A stretch of DNA of 64,000 nt. It comes from Myxococcota bacterium (GTDB lineage: Bacteria; Myxococcota_A; Bradymonadia; UBA7976; UBA1532). Shown here piece after piece: positions 27,353 to 35,963 of this stretch; the first letter of the stretch is position 1, and every line of letters starts with the position of its first letter. A program made the translations under genes and the position numbers. The notes below the pieces were generated by a model that was given only the letters and a program-made list of their open reading frames with translations, searched no databases and was not told where the DNA came from. The DNA is taken from positions 181,599 to 245,598 of the forward strand of contig CAUJDF010000029.1 of NCBI GenBank assembly GCA_963169045.1. The letters are read 5' to 3'.

Positions 27353-28300
27353 GTGGCCCCGCGCGAAGTCCCCGTCCTGCGCCGACACCTCGCCGACGCC
27401 CTGCGCGGCGGGCGCCTCGACGAGGCCGCCGACGTGCTCGCGCGGCTGAAGCAGGCGGATCCGCTGGCGGTGGAGACGCGCGGGCTCGAGCTCGAGTACC
27501 TCGTGCGCGCCGGCCGCATCGACGAGGCGGCGGGCGCCGCGGCGTCGCTGGTGCGCCTCTTCCCGGGCTCGGCGCACGTGCTGCACTGGGCCGCGCGCGC
27601 CGCGTACCGGCAGCGCGACTACGCGCGGGCCGAGGCGCTGCTGCGCGAGAGCCGCCGCGCCGCGCCCCGCTGGCAGACGGACTGGTGGCTCGGGCGCACC
27701 CTGACGCAGCTGTCGCGCTTCGACGAGGCCGAGGCCCTGCTGGCCCCGCTGATGGCGCAGCACGCGCACGTGGGCCTCGACCTCGCGTGGCTCTACGAGC
27801 GGCGCGGCGAGGCGGAGCGCGCGCTGAAGTGCGTGGAGGCGTACCGCGAGCGCTTCCCGGACGACGCGCTCGCCGAGCGCCAGCGCCTGCGCCTGCAGGC
27901 GCGCACCGCGCTGCCCGACGAGCTGCTCGCCGAGCTCGACCTGCTGCGCGACCTCGGCGAGGACGTCCCCGAGGCGGTGCTGCCGGAGTACGTCGAGACG
28001 CTGCTGCGCACCGGCCAGGGCGCGCGGGCGCGGGCGCTCGTCGCCGAGAAGCGCGCCGCGCTCGCGCCCGGCACCGCCGTCTCGATCGCGTGGGGCGCCT
28101 GGCGCATGCAGGCGTGGGACGTCGCCTTCGACCTCTTCCTCGACCACCTCGCGAAGAACGCCGGCAACCACACGTACCTCGCCGGCCTCGAACGCGCGGC
28201 GCGGGCGTGCGCGCGCCTCGACGACCTCGCCGCCGCGTATCGGGCGAACGCGCCGGCGCACCCGAACCTTTGGGGGCGGCTCAAGAAGCTCGGGGCGTGA
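27353..28300 (+). CDS. TPR repeat protein
   Basis: 315 residues if it starts at GTG 27353 (GGAG just upstream, spacing short); no ATG is available nearby in frame. The chain is a run of helix pairs with TPR spacing: GRLDEAADVLARLKQADPLA, GRIDEAAGAAASLVRLFPGS, RDYARAEALLRESRRAAP, SRFDEAEALLAPLMAQH, GEAERALKCVEAYRERFPDD, covering nearly the whole length. No signal peptide, so cytoplasmic. Likely a scaffold; no partner can be named. Ends 3 bp before the convergent nucleotidyltransferase gene. Confidence 0.8.
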   Translation: MAPREVPVLRRHLADALRGGRLDEAADVLARLKQADPLAVETRGLELEYLVRAGRIDEAAGAAASLVRLFPGSAHVLHWAARAAYRQRDYARAEALLRESRRAAPRWQTDWWLGRTLTQLSRFDEAEALLAPLMAQHAHVGLDLAWLYERRGEAERALKCVEAYRERFPDDALAERQRLRLQARTALPDELLAELDLLRDLGEDVPEAVLPEYVETLLRTGQGARARALVAEKRAALAPGTAVSIAWGAWRMQAWDVAFDLFLDHLAKNAGNHTYLAGLERAARACARLDDLAAAYRANAPAHPNLWGRLKKLGA

Positions 28301-28303
28301 GCG

Positions 28304-28768
28304 CTACTCGCCGAGCGCGTCCCGGACGCGCAGAGTCTCCTCGAGGATCGGCAGCTGGGCGCGGTCCTTCGGCCGGTTCGCGGCGCGCTTCGACGCGACG
28401 ACGTCCGCCAGGTCGGCGACGACCGCCTTCTGGCCCGCGATGTCCACCGTCCGGCTGCGCGCGCGGATCGACTCGAATCGGAGGCCGCCGGGCAGGTGGT
28501 CGAAGATCACGTCGACGGGCACGTCCGCGCCGACGAGCGTCTGGACCGCGGCGAGGTCGTTCGCCACGGGGTGCGCGTCGAGGCGGGCGCAGAGCGCGCG
28601 CAGCTTCACGCGGTTCCGGGGCGTGTCGCGCAGCAGGAGGTCGACGTCCTGCGTCATCACCGGCGCGCCCTGGATCACGGCGGCGGTCGAGCCCACGATG
28701 ATCGCCTCGAGGCGCTCGGCGGCCAGCGCCCGCAGCAGCGTGCACAGGAAGAGCTCGTCAGAAGACAT
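28304..28768 (-). CDS. Nucleotidyltransferase-fold protein
   Basis: 154 residues from ATG 28768. The frame stays open further upstream, but this ATG overlaps the preceding small gene (ATGTCTTCTGA). Core: AIIVGSTAAVIQGAPVMTQD followed by VDLLL, the GS-x-D-x-D pattern of the polymerase-beta superfamily as in MNT and AbiEii-type proteins, and DVIFDHLPG further on, with a possible third acidic strand. The second domain (VDIAGQKAVVADLADVVASK, PKDRAQLPILEETL) matches the usual tail of nucleotidyltransferases of the DUF6036 kind. Roles in this superfamily range from RNA modification to toxin-antitoxin function. Confidence 0.8.
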   Translation of the reverse strand: MSSDELFLCTLLRALAAERLEAIIVGSTAAVIQGAPVMTQDVDLLLRDTPRNRVKLRALCARLDAHPVANDLAAVQTLVGADVPVDVIFDHLPGGLRFESIRARSRTVDIAGQKAVVADLADVVASKRAANRPKDRAQLPILEETLRVRDALGE

Positions 28769-28964
28769 GACCGCCGTCGCGACGCTTCCGGAGCAGGAAG
28801 CGTTTCCCGGTGCCGAACGGGCGCAGCATGCTCTGCAGGATGAGGACGAGGTCGCCGGGGTCGACGTCGGGGAGCCGCGGCGCGAGGCGGTCGCGCAGCT
28901 CGGCCACGCGGCGCGCGAGCGCCTCGGCGTCGAGCGGGGCTTCGGGAGGGACGCGTTCGGACAT
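28758..28964 (-). CDS. Small protein preceding the nucleotidyltransferase
   Basis: 68 residues, ATG 28964 with GGAG just before it. Sequence is charged at the N-terminus (LARRVAELRDRLAPRLPDVD) with a hydrophobic core LVLILQSMLRPFG and a basic tail. The final 11 bases overlap the start of the nucleotidyltransferase gene, so the two are translated together. Small proteins upstream of nucleotidyltransferases are often antitoxin or regulatory partners, but I do not recognise this family and a toxin-antitoxin role is only a possibility. Confidence 0.6.
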   Translation of the reverse strand: MSERVPPEAPLDAEALARRVAELRDRLAPRLPDVDPGDLVLILQSMLRPFGTGKRFLLRKRRDGGHVF

Positions 28965-29030
28965 GCTCCGAGCCTGCGGACTCGCGCCGCGGGGGTCAAG
29001 CGGCGGCGCGGCGGCCCGTGACGGCCGCGC

Positions 29031-29840
29031 TCAGGCGCCGTCGGCCAGCGGCTCGTAGTAGGCGGCGCCGAAGCCGGCGCGGTCGCGCGACGCGACGTTG
29101 AACGGCCGCTTGAGGCGGCCGTGGAAGCCGGCGCGCACGAGCGCCTGCCACGTGGGCAGCGGGTCGACGCCGCGCCGCGCGCACACCCACTCGAACCAGC
29201 GGCGGCCCACGGCGACGTGTCCGATCTCGTCGTCGTGGATGGTCTGCAGGACGCCGGCGCTCGCCTCGTCGCCGGCGCGGCGCAGGCTGGCGATCATCGG
29301 CGGCGTCACGTCGAGCCCGCGCGCCTCGAGGACCATCGGCACGATCGCCAGACGGGCCGCGAGGTCGGAGGCGGTGTCCGCGGCGGCCTGCCACAGGCCG
29401 TCGTGGGCGGGCAGGTCGCCGTAGGCCGCGCCCTGGGCGCGCAGGCGGTCCTCGAGCAGCAGGAAGTGCTTGCCCTCTTCGTCGGCGACGCCGACCCAGT
29501 CGTCGAACCAGGCGCGCGGGAGCGGGTGCGCGCCGTCGGCGTGAAAGCGCGCGATGGCGTCCCACGCGAGGTCGACGGCGTTCAGCTCGATGTGGGCGAG
29601 CGCGTGCAGCAAGGCGACGCGGTTGGCGGCGCCCTGTCCGCGGCCGCGGCGGGGCATCTCCGCCGGCGGGCGCAGCGCGGGGCGCGACGGCCGGGCGGGG
29701 CGGTCCGGCGGCGCGCGCCGGCCGACCTCGGCGATGTCGCCCGCGCGCCACGCGGCGGCGGCCTCGCGGGCGCGGCGGGCCTTCGCGGAGGCGTCGGCGG
29801 TCTGCAGGATGTCGACGGCGACGTCGGCCAGGGTGGTCAT
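29031..29840 (-). CDS. DUF455 ferritin-like di-iron protein
   Basis: 269 residues from ATG 29840; upstream in-frame sequence is repeat DNA. Four-helix ferritin-like iron ligands are visible: LLHALAHIELNAVDLAWDAI (Glu and His), DEEGKHFLLLEDRL (EExxH-like), PMVLEARGLDV, and IHDDEIGHVAVG (DExxH). This matches DUF455 proteins, related to MiaE-type tRNA hydroxylases. The reaction of the family is not settled. No signal peptide, so cytoplasmic. Next to the 21-bp repeat region upstream. Confidence 0.88.
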   Translation of the reverse strand: MTTLADVAVDILQTADASAKARRAREAAAAWRAGDIAEVGRRAPPDRPARPSRPALRPPAEMPRRGRGQGAANRVALLHALAHIELNAVDLAWDAIARFHADGAHPLPRAWFDDWVGVADEEGKHFLLLEDRLRAQGAAYGDLPAHDGLWQAAADTASDLAARLAIVPMVLEARGLDVTPPMIASLRRAGDEASAGVLQTIHDDEIGHVAVGRRWFEWVCARRGVDPLPTWQALVRAGFHGRLKRPFNVASRDRAGFGAAYYEPLADGA

Positions 29841-29984
29841 GCGGGTCGCGAATGTACACGGGCGCGGCCGCGAAGTCCTCCCCCGCGGACCGTCCGGTCC
29901 GACCGCTCGAGCAGGTCTGCCCACGGACCCGGCGCGAGCGCTCGGTCGACGCCGGAGGGGTCGGTCGCACGCGAACAAAGGGGC

Positions 29985-30092
29985 GGTCGACGTCGAAGTC
30001 GGGGTCGGTCGACGTCGAAGTCCGGGTCCGGAGGGTCGAAGTCCGGGTCCGGAGGATCGAAGTCCGGGTCGGTCGACGTCGAAGCGCGGATC
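29985..30092. repeat. Tandem 21/22-bp repeat, five units, in a 377-bp gap
   Basis: The gap 29841-30217 contains no gene. At 29985-30006, 30007-30028, 30029-30049, 30050-30070 and 30071-30092 a unit of 21-22 bp recurs, with core GTCGAAGTCCGGGTC and, in three units, a leading GGTCGAC. Degenerate GGTCGAC copies flank it (29944 and 30120). The period is close to two helical turns. Frames through it have a heptad product but also read through into non-coding sequence. A promoter for the SUKH gene at 30218 may lie here. Confidence 0.75.
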
Positions 30093-30217
30093 GCGACGGT
30101 CGAGGGGCCGCGAGACGCCGTCGACCGACCGGGACCGGCGTCGCAGCGACGCTCGCCGGCGCCCGCGCGGCGCCACCGCGTTGACCGCCGCGGTGCCCGC
30201 GGGCTAGCGTCCGCGCG

Positions 30218-30763
30218 ATGTTGCTCACCCTCGACGAGATCCGCGCGGCGCTCGACGCCCGCTTCGCGCCGCTCGAGCCGGCGACGGCCGGCTACCGCCT
30301 GCGGGCGCCCGGTCTCGCGAGCGTCGAGCCCGTCGAGGCGGCGCTCGGCGTGCGCCTGCCCGAGACGTTCCGCGCGCTCGTGACGGCCTGGGACTTCGGC
30401 TCGCTCACGATCGGGCCGACGGCCTTCGGCTTCGCGACCGACTACGCGGCGGAGCTCGTCGACGGCAACACCGCGCCCGATCTGGCGTGGTGGGGCGACG
30501 GCGCACGCCCGGCCGGGCGCCTCGCCGTCGCTTACTCCGACGAGCACGCGATCCTGCTCGACTGCGAGACGGGCGCGGTGCTCGCGCTCGGGCACGGCCG
30601 TCCGCCCTCGCAGGCGGTCGCCGTCGCGCGCGACTTCCAGGCCTGGCTCCGCGGCGTCGCGACGCGCGCGCTGCGTCCCGAGGCCGAGGCGGACGCCGTC
30701 GCCGAGGCGGTCGGGTGTCCCGCCGACGGCCGTCCGTACTGGCGCGCGCTCACGACGCCCTGA
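30218..30763 (+). CDS. SMI1/KNR4 (SUKH) family protein
   Basis: 181 residues. The SUKH pattern appears early: VEPVEAALGVRLPETFRALV (about 32-52), then DFGSLTIGPTAFGF. Later strands AYSDEHAILLDCETGAVLAL and a helix DFQAWLRG complete the fold. Many SUKH proteins are immunity proteins against polymorphic toxins or contact-dependent nucleases, but no toxin gene is next to this one, so it may be an orphan immunity protein or have a housekeeping role. Cytoplasmic. Confidence 0.8.
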   Translation: MLLTLDEIRAALDARFAPLEPATAGYRLRAPGLASVEPVEAALGVRLPETFRALVTAWDFGSLTIGPTAFGFATDYAAELVDGNTAPDLAWWGDGARPAGRLAVAYSDEHAILLDCETGAVLALGHGRPPSQAVAVARDFQAWLRGVATRALRPEAEADAVAEAVGCPADGRPYWRALTTP

Positions 30764-30842
30764 CGGACCGCCCGCCTGGCCGCACGAATGCGAGCGCGCG
30801 GCGGTCGCAGATCGATCCGCGCGGCGGCGCGTTTGCGCGGAC

Positions 30843-31610
30843 ATGCGCACCGTCTCGATCGCCGTCTCGCTCCTGCTCCTCTCGCTGACCGCCGCCCACG
30901 CCGGCCCGTTCGCCGACGCGCAGCGCGCCTTCCCGCGCGTGCGCGCCGCCGAGGCGAACGTGGGCGCGGCGCTCGCGGCGACGTTCCGCGCGGCGGGCGC
31001 CGCCTGGCCGCCGCGCGGCCTCTACCTGCGCGCGTTCAAGGCGGAGGGCGTCTTCGAGCTCTGGGCGGCGCCGGCGGCGGGCGACCGCCACGTCCGCGTG
31101 CAGTCGCTCGACATCTGCGCCAGCAGCGGCGAGCTCGGCCCCAAGCGGCGCGAGGGCGACGGGCAGGTCCCCGAGGGCTTCTACCGCGTCGCCGTCTTCA
31201 ACCCGACGAGCCGTTTCCACGTCTCGCTCGGCATCGACTACCCGAACGCGGTGGACCGCCGTCGCGCCGGGGACGCGCCGCCCGGCGGGGCGATCATGAT
31301 CCACGGGAGCTGCGTGACGGTGGGCTGCCTGCCGCTGCGCGACGGTCCCATGGAGGCGGTGTACGTCGCCGCGGTCGCCGCGCGCGACGCCGGGCAGGTC
31401 CACATCCCGGTGCACATCTTCCCGTGCCGCTTCGAGGACCCCACGTGCCGCGCCCGCCTCGACGCGCGCCCCGATCTGGCCGACTTCTGGGCCGTGCTCG
31501 AGACCGGCTACCACGCGTTCGAGGCGTGGGGCCGCCCGCCCGGCGTCCGCGTGACCGCCGACGGCGCCTACCGCCTGCTCGAGCCGGGCCTGGTGTCCCG
31601 CGGGCGCTGA
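30843..31610 (+). CDS. L,D-transpeptidase family protein (YafK type)
   Basis: 255 residues with signal peptide MRTVSIAVSLLLLSLTAAHA. The catalytic motif is HGSCVTVGCLP: His 154 and nucleophile Cys 162, the YkuD/YafK arrangement. PEGFYRVAVFNPTSRFHVSL is the typical strand before it. Family reaction: cross-linking of peptidoglycan peptides, attachment of lipoproteins, or cleavage of such links, in the periplasm. YafK-like members lean towards Lpp removal, so which activity it has is not decided here. Followed 47 bp later by another exported protein. Confidence 0.9.
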   Translation: MRTVSIAVSLLLLSLTAAHAGPFADAQRAFPRVRAAEANVGAALAATFRAAGAAWPPRGLYLRAFKAEGVFELWAAPAAGDRHVRVQSLDICASSGELGPKRREGDGQVPEGFYRVAVFNPTSRFHVSLGIDYPNAVDRRRAGDAPPGGAIMIHGSCVTVGCLPLRDGPMEAVYVAAVAARDAGQVHIPVHIFPCRFEDPTCRARLDARPDLADFWAVLETGYHAFEAWGRPPGVRVTADGAYRLLEPGLVSRGR

Positions 31611-31657
31611 TTTCCGCCGCGGTGGCGGTCGTGGGATGGTGGCGGGGGAGGTGCGGC

Positions 31658-32689
31658 ATGAGGCGCGCGCTGGTGCTGCTCTTGGGGGCGCTCGTCGTCG
31701 GCGCGGTCGCGCTGGCCGTGTGGCCGACGCCGACACCGCCGCCCCCGCCGCGGGACGCGCCGCCCGCCCCCGCGCCGGTGGCGGCCAGCGTCGCGCCGGC
31801 GCCCCGCTCCGCGCCGAAGCCGCCCGCGGTCGCCGGGGCGCCCGACACCCGCCCGGCGCCGCCCCGCCGCCCCGCCGATCCGGTCCTCGCCGCCATCGCC
31901 ACCGGCGACGGACCGCGCGCCGCGGTGCTCGACGTCACCGCGATGCGCGACACACGCCTCGCGAAGATGCTCGTCGCCTGCCTCAATCAGCACGACCGCG
32001 GCCAGCTGGATCGCTTCCGCGATGAGATGGGCTGGGATCCCATCCAGTCCGTCGACCGCGTCGCCGGCGGCGACTCGGTCGTGGTGCTCGAGGGCCGCTT
32101 CGCCGGCGTCCGCTGGGAGAAGCTGCGCGAAGGCCTGGTGGCCGAGCGTCGCGGCGCGACCACGCTCTACCGCGGCGAGGGCGGCGAGCAGTTCGCCAGC
32201 CTGGGCGACGGCCTCGTCGTGGTCGGTCGCGACGCCGAAGCGCTCGAGGCCGCGATCGCGCGCATCGAGGGCCGCGCCCCCGCGGAGCCGGTGGAGGTCG
32301 GAACGGGCGACATCTGGGGCCGCGGCACGGCGAGCGACCTGCTCGAGCCGCTGTCGCTGCCGCCCGAGGTCCGTATGCCGCTCGCGTCGATGCTCGACGC
32401 CGCCGAGCTCACCATGGGCTACGAGGCGCGGTTCGCCGACGACGCGGTGCGCGTCGCGCTGCGCATCGACGCGCCGGGGGACGAGGCCTCGCTGGTCACC
32501 GACGCGCTCGGCGCCGCGCTCTCCACGCTGCGCGGCCGCGCCGCCGAGGCCGCCGACTCCGCGAGCATGGCGAAGCTGCTCGAAGGCCTCCGCGTGGAGA
32601 CGGTCGAGGGCGGCGTGGGCCTCGACCTCGCCATCGGCGCCGAGACCCTCGCCGAGGTGCTGGGGCCGTGCGCGCAGGACGTCCGCTGA
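31658..32689 (+). CDS. Membrane-anchored periplasmic protein of unknown function
   Basis: 343 residues, GGGGGAGG seven bases before ATG 31658. A single N-terminal helix (RRALVLLLGALVVGAVALAV, about 3-22) and a Pro/Ala linker to about residue 70 place the rest in the periplasm. The globular part has repeated alpha-beta pattern: AAVLDVTAMRDTRLAKMLVA, DSVVVLEGRFAGVRWEKL, LGDGLVVVGRDAEALEAAIA, and DDAVRVALRIDAPGDEASL. I do not recognise it. Similar layouts are common in lipoprotein-rich deltaproteobacteria. Confidence 0.7.
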   Translation: MRRALVLLLGALVVGAVALAVWPTPTPPPPPRDAPPAPAPVAASVAPAPRSAPKPPAVAGAPDTRPAPPRRPADPVLAAIATGDGPRAAVLDVTAMRDTRLAKMLVACLNQHDRGQLDRFRDEMGWDPIQSVDRVAGGDSVVVLEGRFAGVRWEKLREGLVAERRGATTLYRGEGGEQFASLGDGLVVVGRDAEALEAAIARIEGRAPAEPVEVGTGDIWGRGTASDLLEPLSLPPEVRMPLASMLDAAELTMGYEARFADDAVRVALRIDAPGDEASLVTDALGAALSTLRGRAAEAADSASMAKLLEGLRVETVEGGVGLDLAIGAETLAEVLGPCAQDVR

Positions 32690-32795
32690 CGCCGGCGCCG
32701 CGTCCGGACGTTGGCCCGCGAGTCCCGCCCGCGAGTCTCACCCGCGCGTCCCGATCGTTGTGCGCGCGCGGAACGCGCGCCATCATGCGCGCGCC

Positions 32796-35216
32796 ATGTC
32801 GAGAACCCTGACCCCCGAAGAGCTCCGCGCCGCGTGCGACGCCGCCGCGCTGGGCTTCACCACCACCGCCGAGCTCGACCCGCCCGAACGCCTCATCGGG
32901 CAGGACCGCGCGCTGTCCGCGACCGCCTTCGGCATCGGGCTCAAGGCGCCCGGCTACAACCTGTTCGTCTCGGGCCCGCAGGCCACGGGCAAGCAGTCGG
33001 CGATGAAGGCGATCGTCGGCGCGGCGGCGGCGTCCGAGCCGGTGCCGCCCGACGACTGCTACGTGCACGACTTCGAGGACCCGTACCGGCCGAAGACGCT
33101 GCGCCTGCCCTCGGGGCGCGGGCGCGAGCTGCGCGACGCGATGGCGCGGCTCGTCGCCGACGCGCCGGCGCGCATGGCCGCCGCCTTCGAGGGCGAGGAG
33201 TTCGAGAAGCGGGGGCGCGAGCTCGTCGACGTCCTGCAGAAGAGCGAGAAGGAGAAGCTGCGCCGGCTCGAGGAGCAGGCGAAGGCCGAGGGGTTCAAGG
33301 TGGTCACGGCCGAGGGCGAGATCACCGTCGTCTACGCGCCGACGGGGGAGGGCCTCTCGCCCGAGGAGTTCGACGCGCTGCCCGCCGAGGAGCGCGACCG
33401 CATCGACGAGCGCGCGCGCACGCTGTCCGAGCAGGTGGAGCCGCTCGTCCGCGAGCTGCGCCAGCTCGGTCGCGACGCCGACGCCGACCGCAAGCGCCTC
33501 GTCGACGAGACGGCGCGCGCCGTGGCCGACGCGCTGCTGGCGCCGGTGCGCGCGCGCTTCGAGGGCCTCGAGGGCGTGCCCGCGTTCCTGACCGCCGTCG
33601 AGAAGGACCTGGTCGAGCACGGGACGGCCTTCCTGCCGCTCGACACGGTGAACGACGACGACAACAACGGGGACGCCGCGGCCTCGGCGGCCGCCGAGGA
33701 CGAGGTCGAGCGCCTGCCGCCGCCGCACCGCTTCCTGCGGCGCTACCGCGTGAACGTGCTCGTCGCGCGCGACGGCGAACGTGGCGCGCCGGTGGTGGTG
33801 GAGCCGAGCCCGACGCCGAAGAACCTGGTGGGCCGCCTCGAGCACCGCGCGCACATGGGCACGCTGGTGACCGACCACACGCTCATCAAGGCCGGCGCGC
33901 TGCACAACGCCAACGGCGGCTACCTGCTGCTCGAGGCGCGCGACGTGCTCGAAGAGCCGGCGGCCTGGACCCTGCTCAAGAAGGCGCTCAAGAGCGGGCG
34001 CATCCGCATCGAGGAGCCCGACGAGGAGGCGCACGCCATCACCGCGCTGATGCTGCAGCCGCAGCCGGTCCCGCTGGACGTGAAGGTGGTGCTCGTGGGG
34101 CCGCGCGAGCTGTACGAGTACGTGTACGCGGCGGACGACGAGTTCCGCGAGCTCTTCAAGGTGCGCGTCGACTTCGACGACTCGCTCGACCGCTCGCCCG
34201 ACGCGGAGCGCCTGTTCGGGCGCTTCGTGGCCGGCGCGTGCCGCGACATGAAGCTGCGGCCCTTCGACGCGGCCGCGGTGGCGCGCCTCGTCGAGCACGC
34301 GGCGCGCCTCGTCGAGCACCAGGCGCGGCTCTCGGCGCGCTTCGGCGAGCTCGGCGACGTGCTGCGCGAGGCGGACCACGTGGCGGGCGCGCGCGGCGCC
34401 GGCGTGGTCGGCGCCGCGGACGTGCAGGCGGCCATCGAGCACCGGCGACGGCGGTCCAGCCTGCTCGAGGAGCGTCTGCACCGCCTGACCGAGGAGGACA
34501 CGCTGATCATCGCCACCGCGGGCGCGGCGGTCGGTCAGGTCAACGGGCTCGAGGTGCTCGCCACCGGCGACTACGAGTTCGGGCGACCGTTCCGCATCAC
34601 CGCGCGGGCGCGCCCCGGCAAGCCCGGCGTAGTCGACGTGGAACGCGAGGTGGGCCTCGGCGGCGCCATCCACGCCAAGGGCGTGCTCATCCTGTCGGGC
34701 TACCTCGGCGGCCACTACCTCATCGACCGTCCGCTGGCGATGTCGGCGTCGATCGTCGCCGAGCAGAGCTACGACCCGATGGAGGGCGACAGCGCGTCGC
34801 TCGCCGAGGTCTGCGCGCTGCTCTCGGCGCTGGCGCGGCGGCCGCTGGCGCAGCACCTCGCCGTCTCGGGGTCGATCAACCAGCACGGGCAGGTCCAGGC
34901 GGTCGGCGGGATCAACGAGAAGATCGAGGGCTTCTTCGACCTGTGCGTCGAGCGCGGGCTCACCGGCATCGAGGGCGTGATCGTGCCGCAGGCCAACGTG
35001 CGGCACCTGATGCTGCGGCACGACGTGGTCGAGGCCGCGCGCGCCGGCAGGTTCCGGGTGCTCGCCGTGGCGACGGTCGACGAGGCGATCGGGGCGCTGA
35101 CGGGCGCGGCCGCCGGCGCCCGGGGCGACGACGGCCACTTCCCCGAGGGCACCTTCAACGCAGCGGTGGAGCAGCGCCTCGCCGAGTTCGCCGCGGCCGT
35201 CGAGCGTCATCGCTGA
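32796..35216 (+). CDS. Lon-like ATP-dependent protease (AAA_32/S16 family)
   Basis: 806 residues. The Walker A region reads GPQATGKQ: the last position is Gln where Ser/Thr is usual, so the P-loop is off-consensus. A long charged coiled-coil insert (about 130-250) follows. GGYLLLEARDVLEEPAAWTL and PLDVKVVLVGPRELYEYV are AAA_32 hallmarks. The C-terminal S16 protease has catalytic Ser 666 in GDSAS and Lys 709 in GINEKIEGF, 43 residues apart as in Lon. The length (806) fits the LonB/LonC-like group rather than LonA. Role: protein degradation in the cytoplasm. The stop overlaps the ATG of the next gene (TGATG). Confidence 0.9.
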   Translation: MSRTLTPEELRAACDAAALGFTTTAELDPPERLIGQDRALSATAFGIGLKAPGYNLFVSGPQATGKQSAMKAIVGAAAASEPVPPDDCYVHDFEDPYRPKTLRLPSGRGRELRDAMARLVADAPARMAAAFEGEEFEKRGRELVDVLQKSEKEKLRRLEEQAKAEGFKVVTAEGEITVVYAPTGEGLSPEEFDALPAEERDRIDERARTLSEQVEPLVRELRQLGRDADADRKRLVDETARAVADALLAPVRARFEGLEGVPAFLTAVEKDLVEHGTAFLPLDTVNDDDNNGDAAASAAAEDEVERLPPPHRFLRRYRVNVLVARDGERGAPVVVEPSPTPKNLVGRLEHRAHMGTLVTDHTLIKAGALHNANGGYLLLEARDVLEEPAAWTLLKKALKSGRIRIEEPDEEAHAITALMLQPQPVPLDVKVVLVGPRELYEYVYAADDEFRELFKVRVDFDDSLDRSPDAERLFGRFVAGACRDMKLRPFDAAAVARLVEHAARLVEHQARLSARFGELGDVLREADHVAGARGAGVVGAADVQAAIEHRRRRSSLLEERLHRLTEEDTLIIATAGAAVGQVNGLEVLATGDYEFGRPFRITARARPGKPGVVDVEREVGLGGAIHAKGVLILSGYLGGHYLIDRPLAMSASIVAEQSYDPMEGDSASLAEVCALLSALARRPLAQHLAVSGSINQHGQVQAVGGINEKIEGFFDLCVERGLTGIEGVIVPQANVRHLMLRHDVVEAARAGRFRVLAVATVDEAIGALTGAAAGARGDDGHFPEGTFNAAVEQRLAEFAAAVERHR

Positions 35217-35824
35217 TGCAGGCGACGCTCGACCGCCTGTTCGGCACGGCGCCGGCGGAGCGCGAGCGCCTGCACGCCGGCGGCTGGACCGACGACCTTT
35301 TGCGCTACCACCTGGCGCCCCCGCGGGACCTGCGGCGGCTGTGGCTCGCGGCGACGGTGGGCATGGTGTTCGCGACGCTGGCGCTGACCGGCGCGAAGTG
35401 GGCGCTCGCGGCGGGCCTCGGCCTCGCGAGCGTCGCCGGTCCGGCGGCGGCCTGGTGGATCGTCCGGCGTCGCGAGCGCAAGGCGCGCGCGGCGCTGCTC
35501 GCGAAGGCGCCGCCGCTGCGCGTCCTCGAGGACGACGTGGAGACGTCGCGGGTCTGGGCCGCCGGTCCCGCCGGCGGCTGGCACCTGCGCGCCGCGCTCA
35601 CGCTCGGCAGCGGCGAGCGGCTGACGCTGCCCGCGGCCTTCGGGGAGCACGTGGTCGCCGGCCGCGCGCGCCTGTTCGTGCTCGAGGTGCCCGCGCCGCA
35701 CGTCGGCGGGGCGGTGCAGTGGCCGGTCGCGATGGAGGTCCTGCCCGAGACGCGCCTCGAGCAGCGTCCGCCGGCGCGTCCGGCCCCCGCGACGCCGGGG
35801 AGCGGTCAAGCGCCCGCGGACTGA
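35216..35824 (+). CDS. Membrane protein coupled to the Lon-like protease
   Basis: 202 residues. ATG 35216 shares a base with the protease stop codon, so translation is probably coupled. Two hydrophobic segments in about 45-85 (VGMVFATLALTGAKWALAAG, LASVAGPAAAWWIV) form a membrane hairpin. A soluble beta-rich part follows (LRVLEDDVETSRVWAAGPAG, GRARLFVLEVP). The C-terminus is Pro-rich. Not recognised. Its tight coupling suggests a membrane adaptor for the protease, which is inference. Confidence 0.7.
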   Translation: MQATLDRLFGTAPAERERLHAGGWTDDLLRYHLAPPRDLRRLWLAATVGMVFATLALTGAKWALAAGLGLASVAGPAAAWWIVRRRERKARAALLAKAPPLRVLEDDVETSRVWAAGPAGGWHLRAALTLGSGERLTLPAAFGEHVVAGRARLFVLEVPAPHVGGAVQWPVAMEVLPETRLEQRPPARPAPATPGSGQAPAD

Positions 35825-35875
35825 CGCTGGCCTTCGGACGCGACCGCGACTAGTCTCGCCGACGCAGAAGAGGTC

Positions 35876-35890
35876 GCCGGGCAACCCGGC
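35876..35890 (+). promoter_or_regulatory. Short hairpin in the leader of the receiver gene
   Basis: GCCGGG-CAA-CCCGGC forms a perfect 6-bp stem 74 bases before the ATG at 35964, in a 139-bp non-coding gap. A second G-rich segment follows. It does not match a riboswitch class I know. Confidence 0.2.
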
Positions 35891-35963
35891 CGCGTCGGCC
35901 GGGCGGAGCGCTTCGAGGGGGGTCGGGCGTCGGCACACGCTCGCCTGGGAGAACACGAGGGGG

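Noticed and set aside
29852..30184. Small plus-strand frame across the 21-bp repeats
   Set aside because: Only two units keep the period of three; the product is a Val/Arg heptad with no start context, and sequence outside the array looks non-coding.
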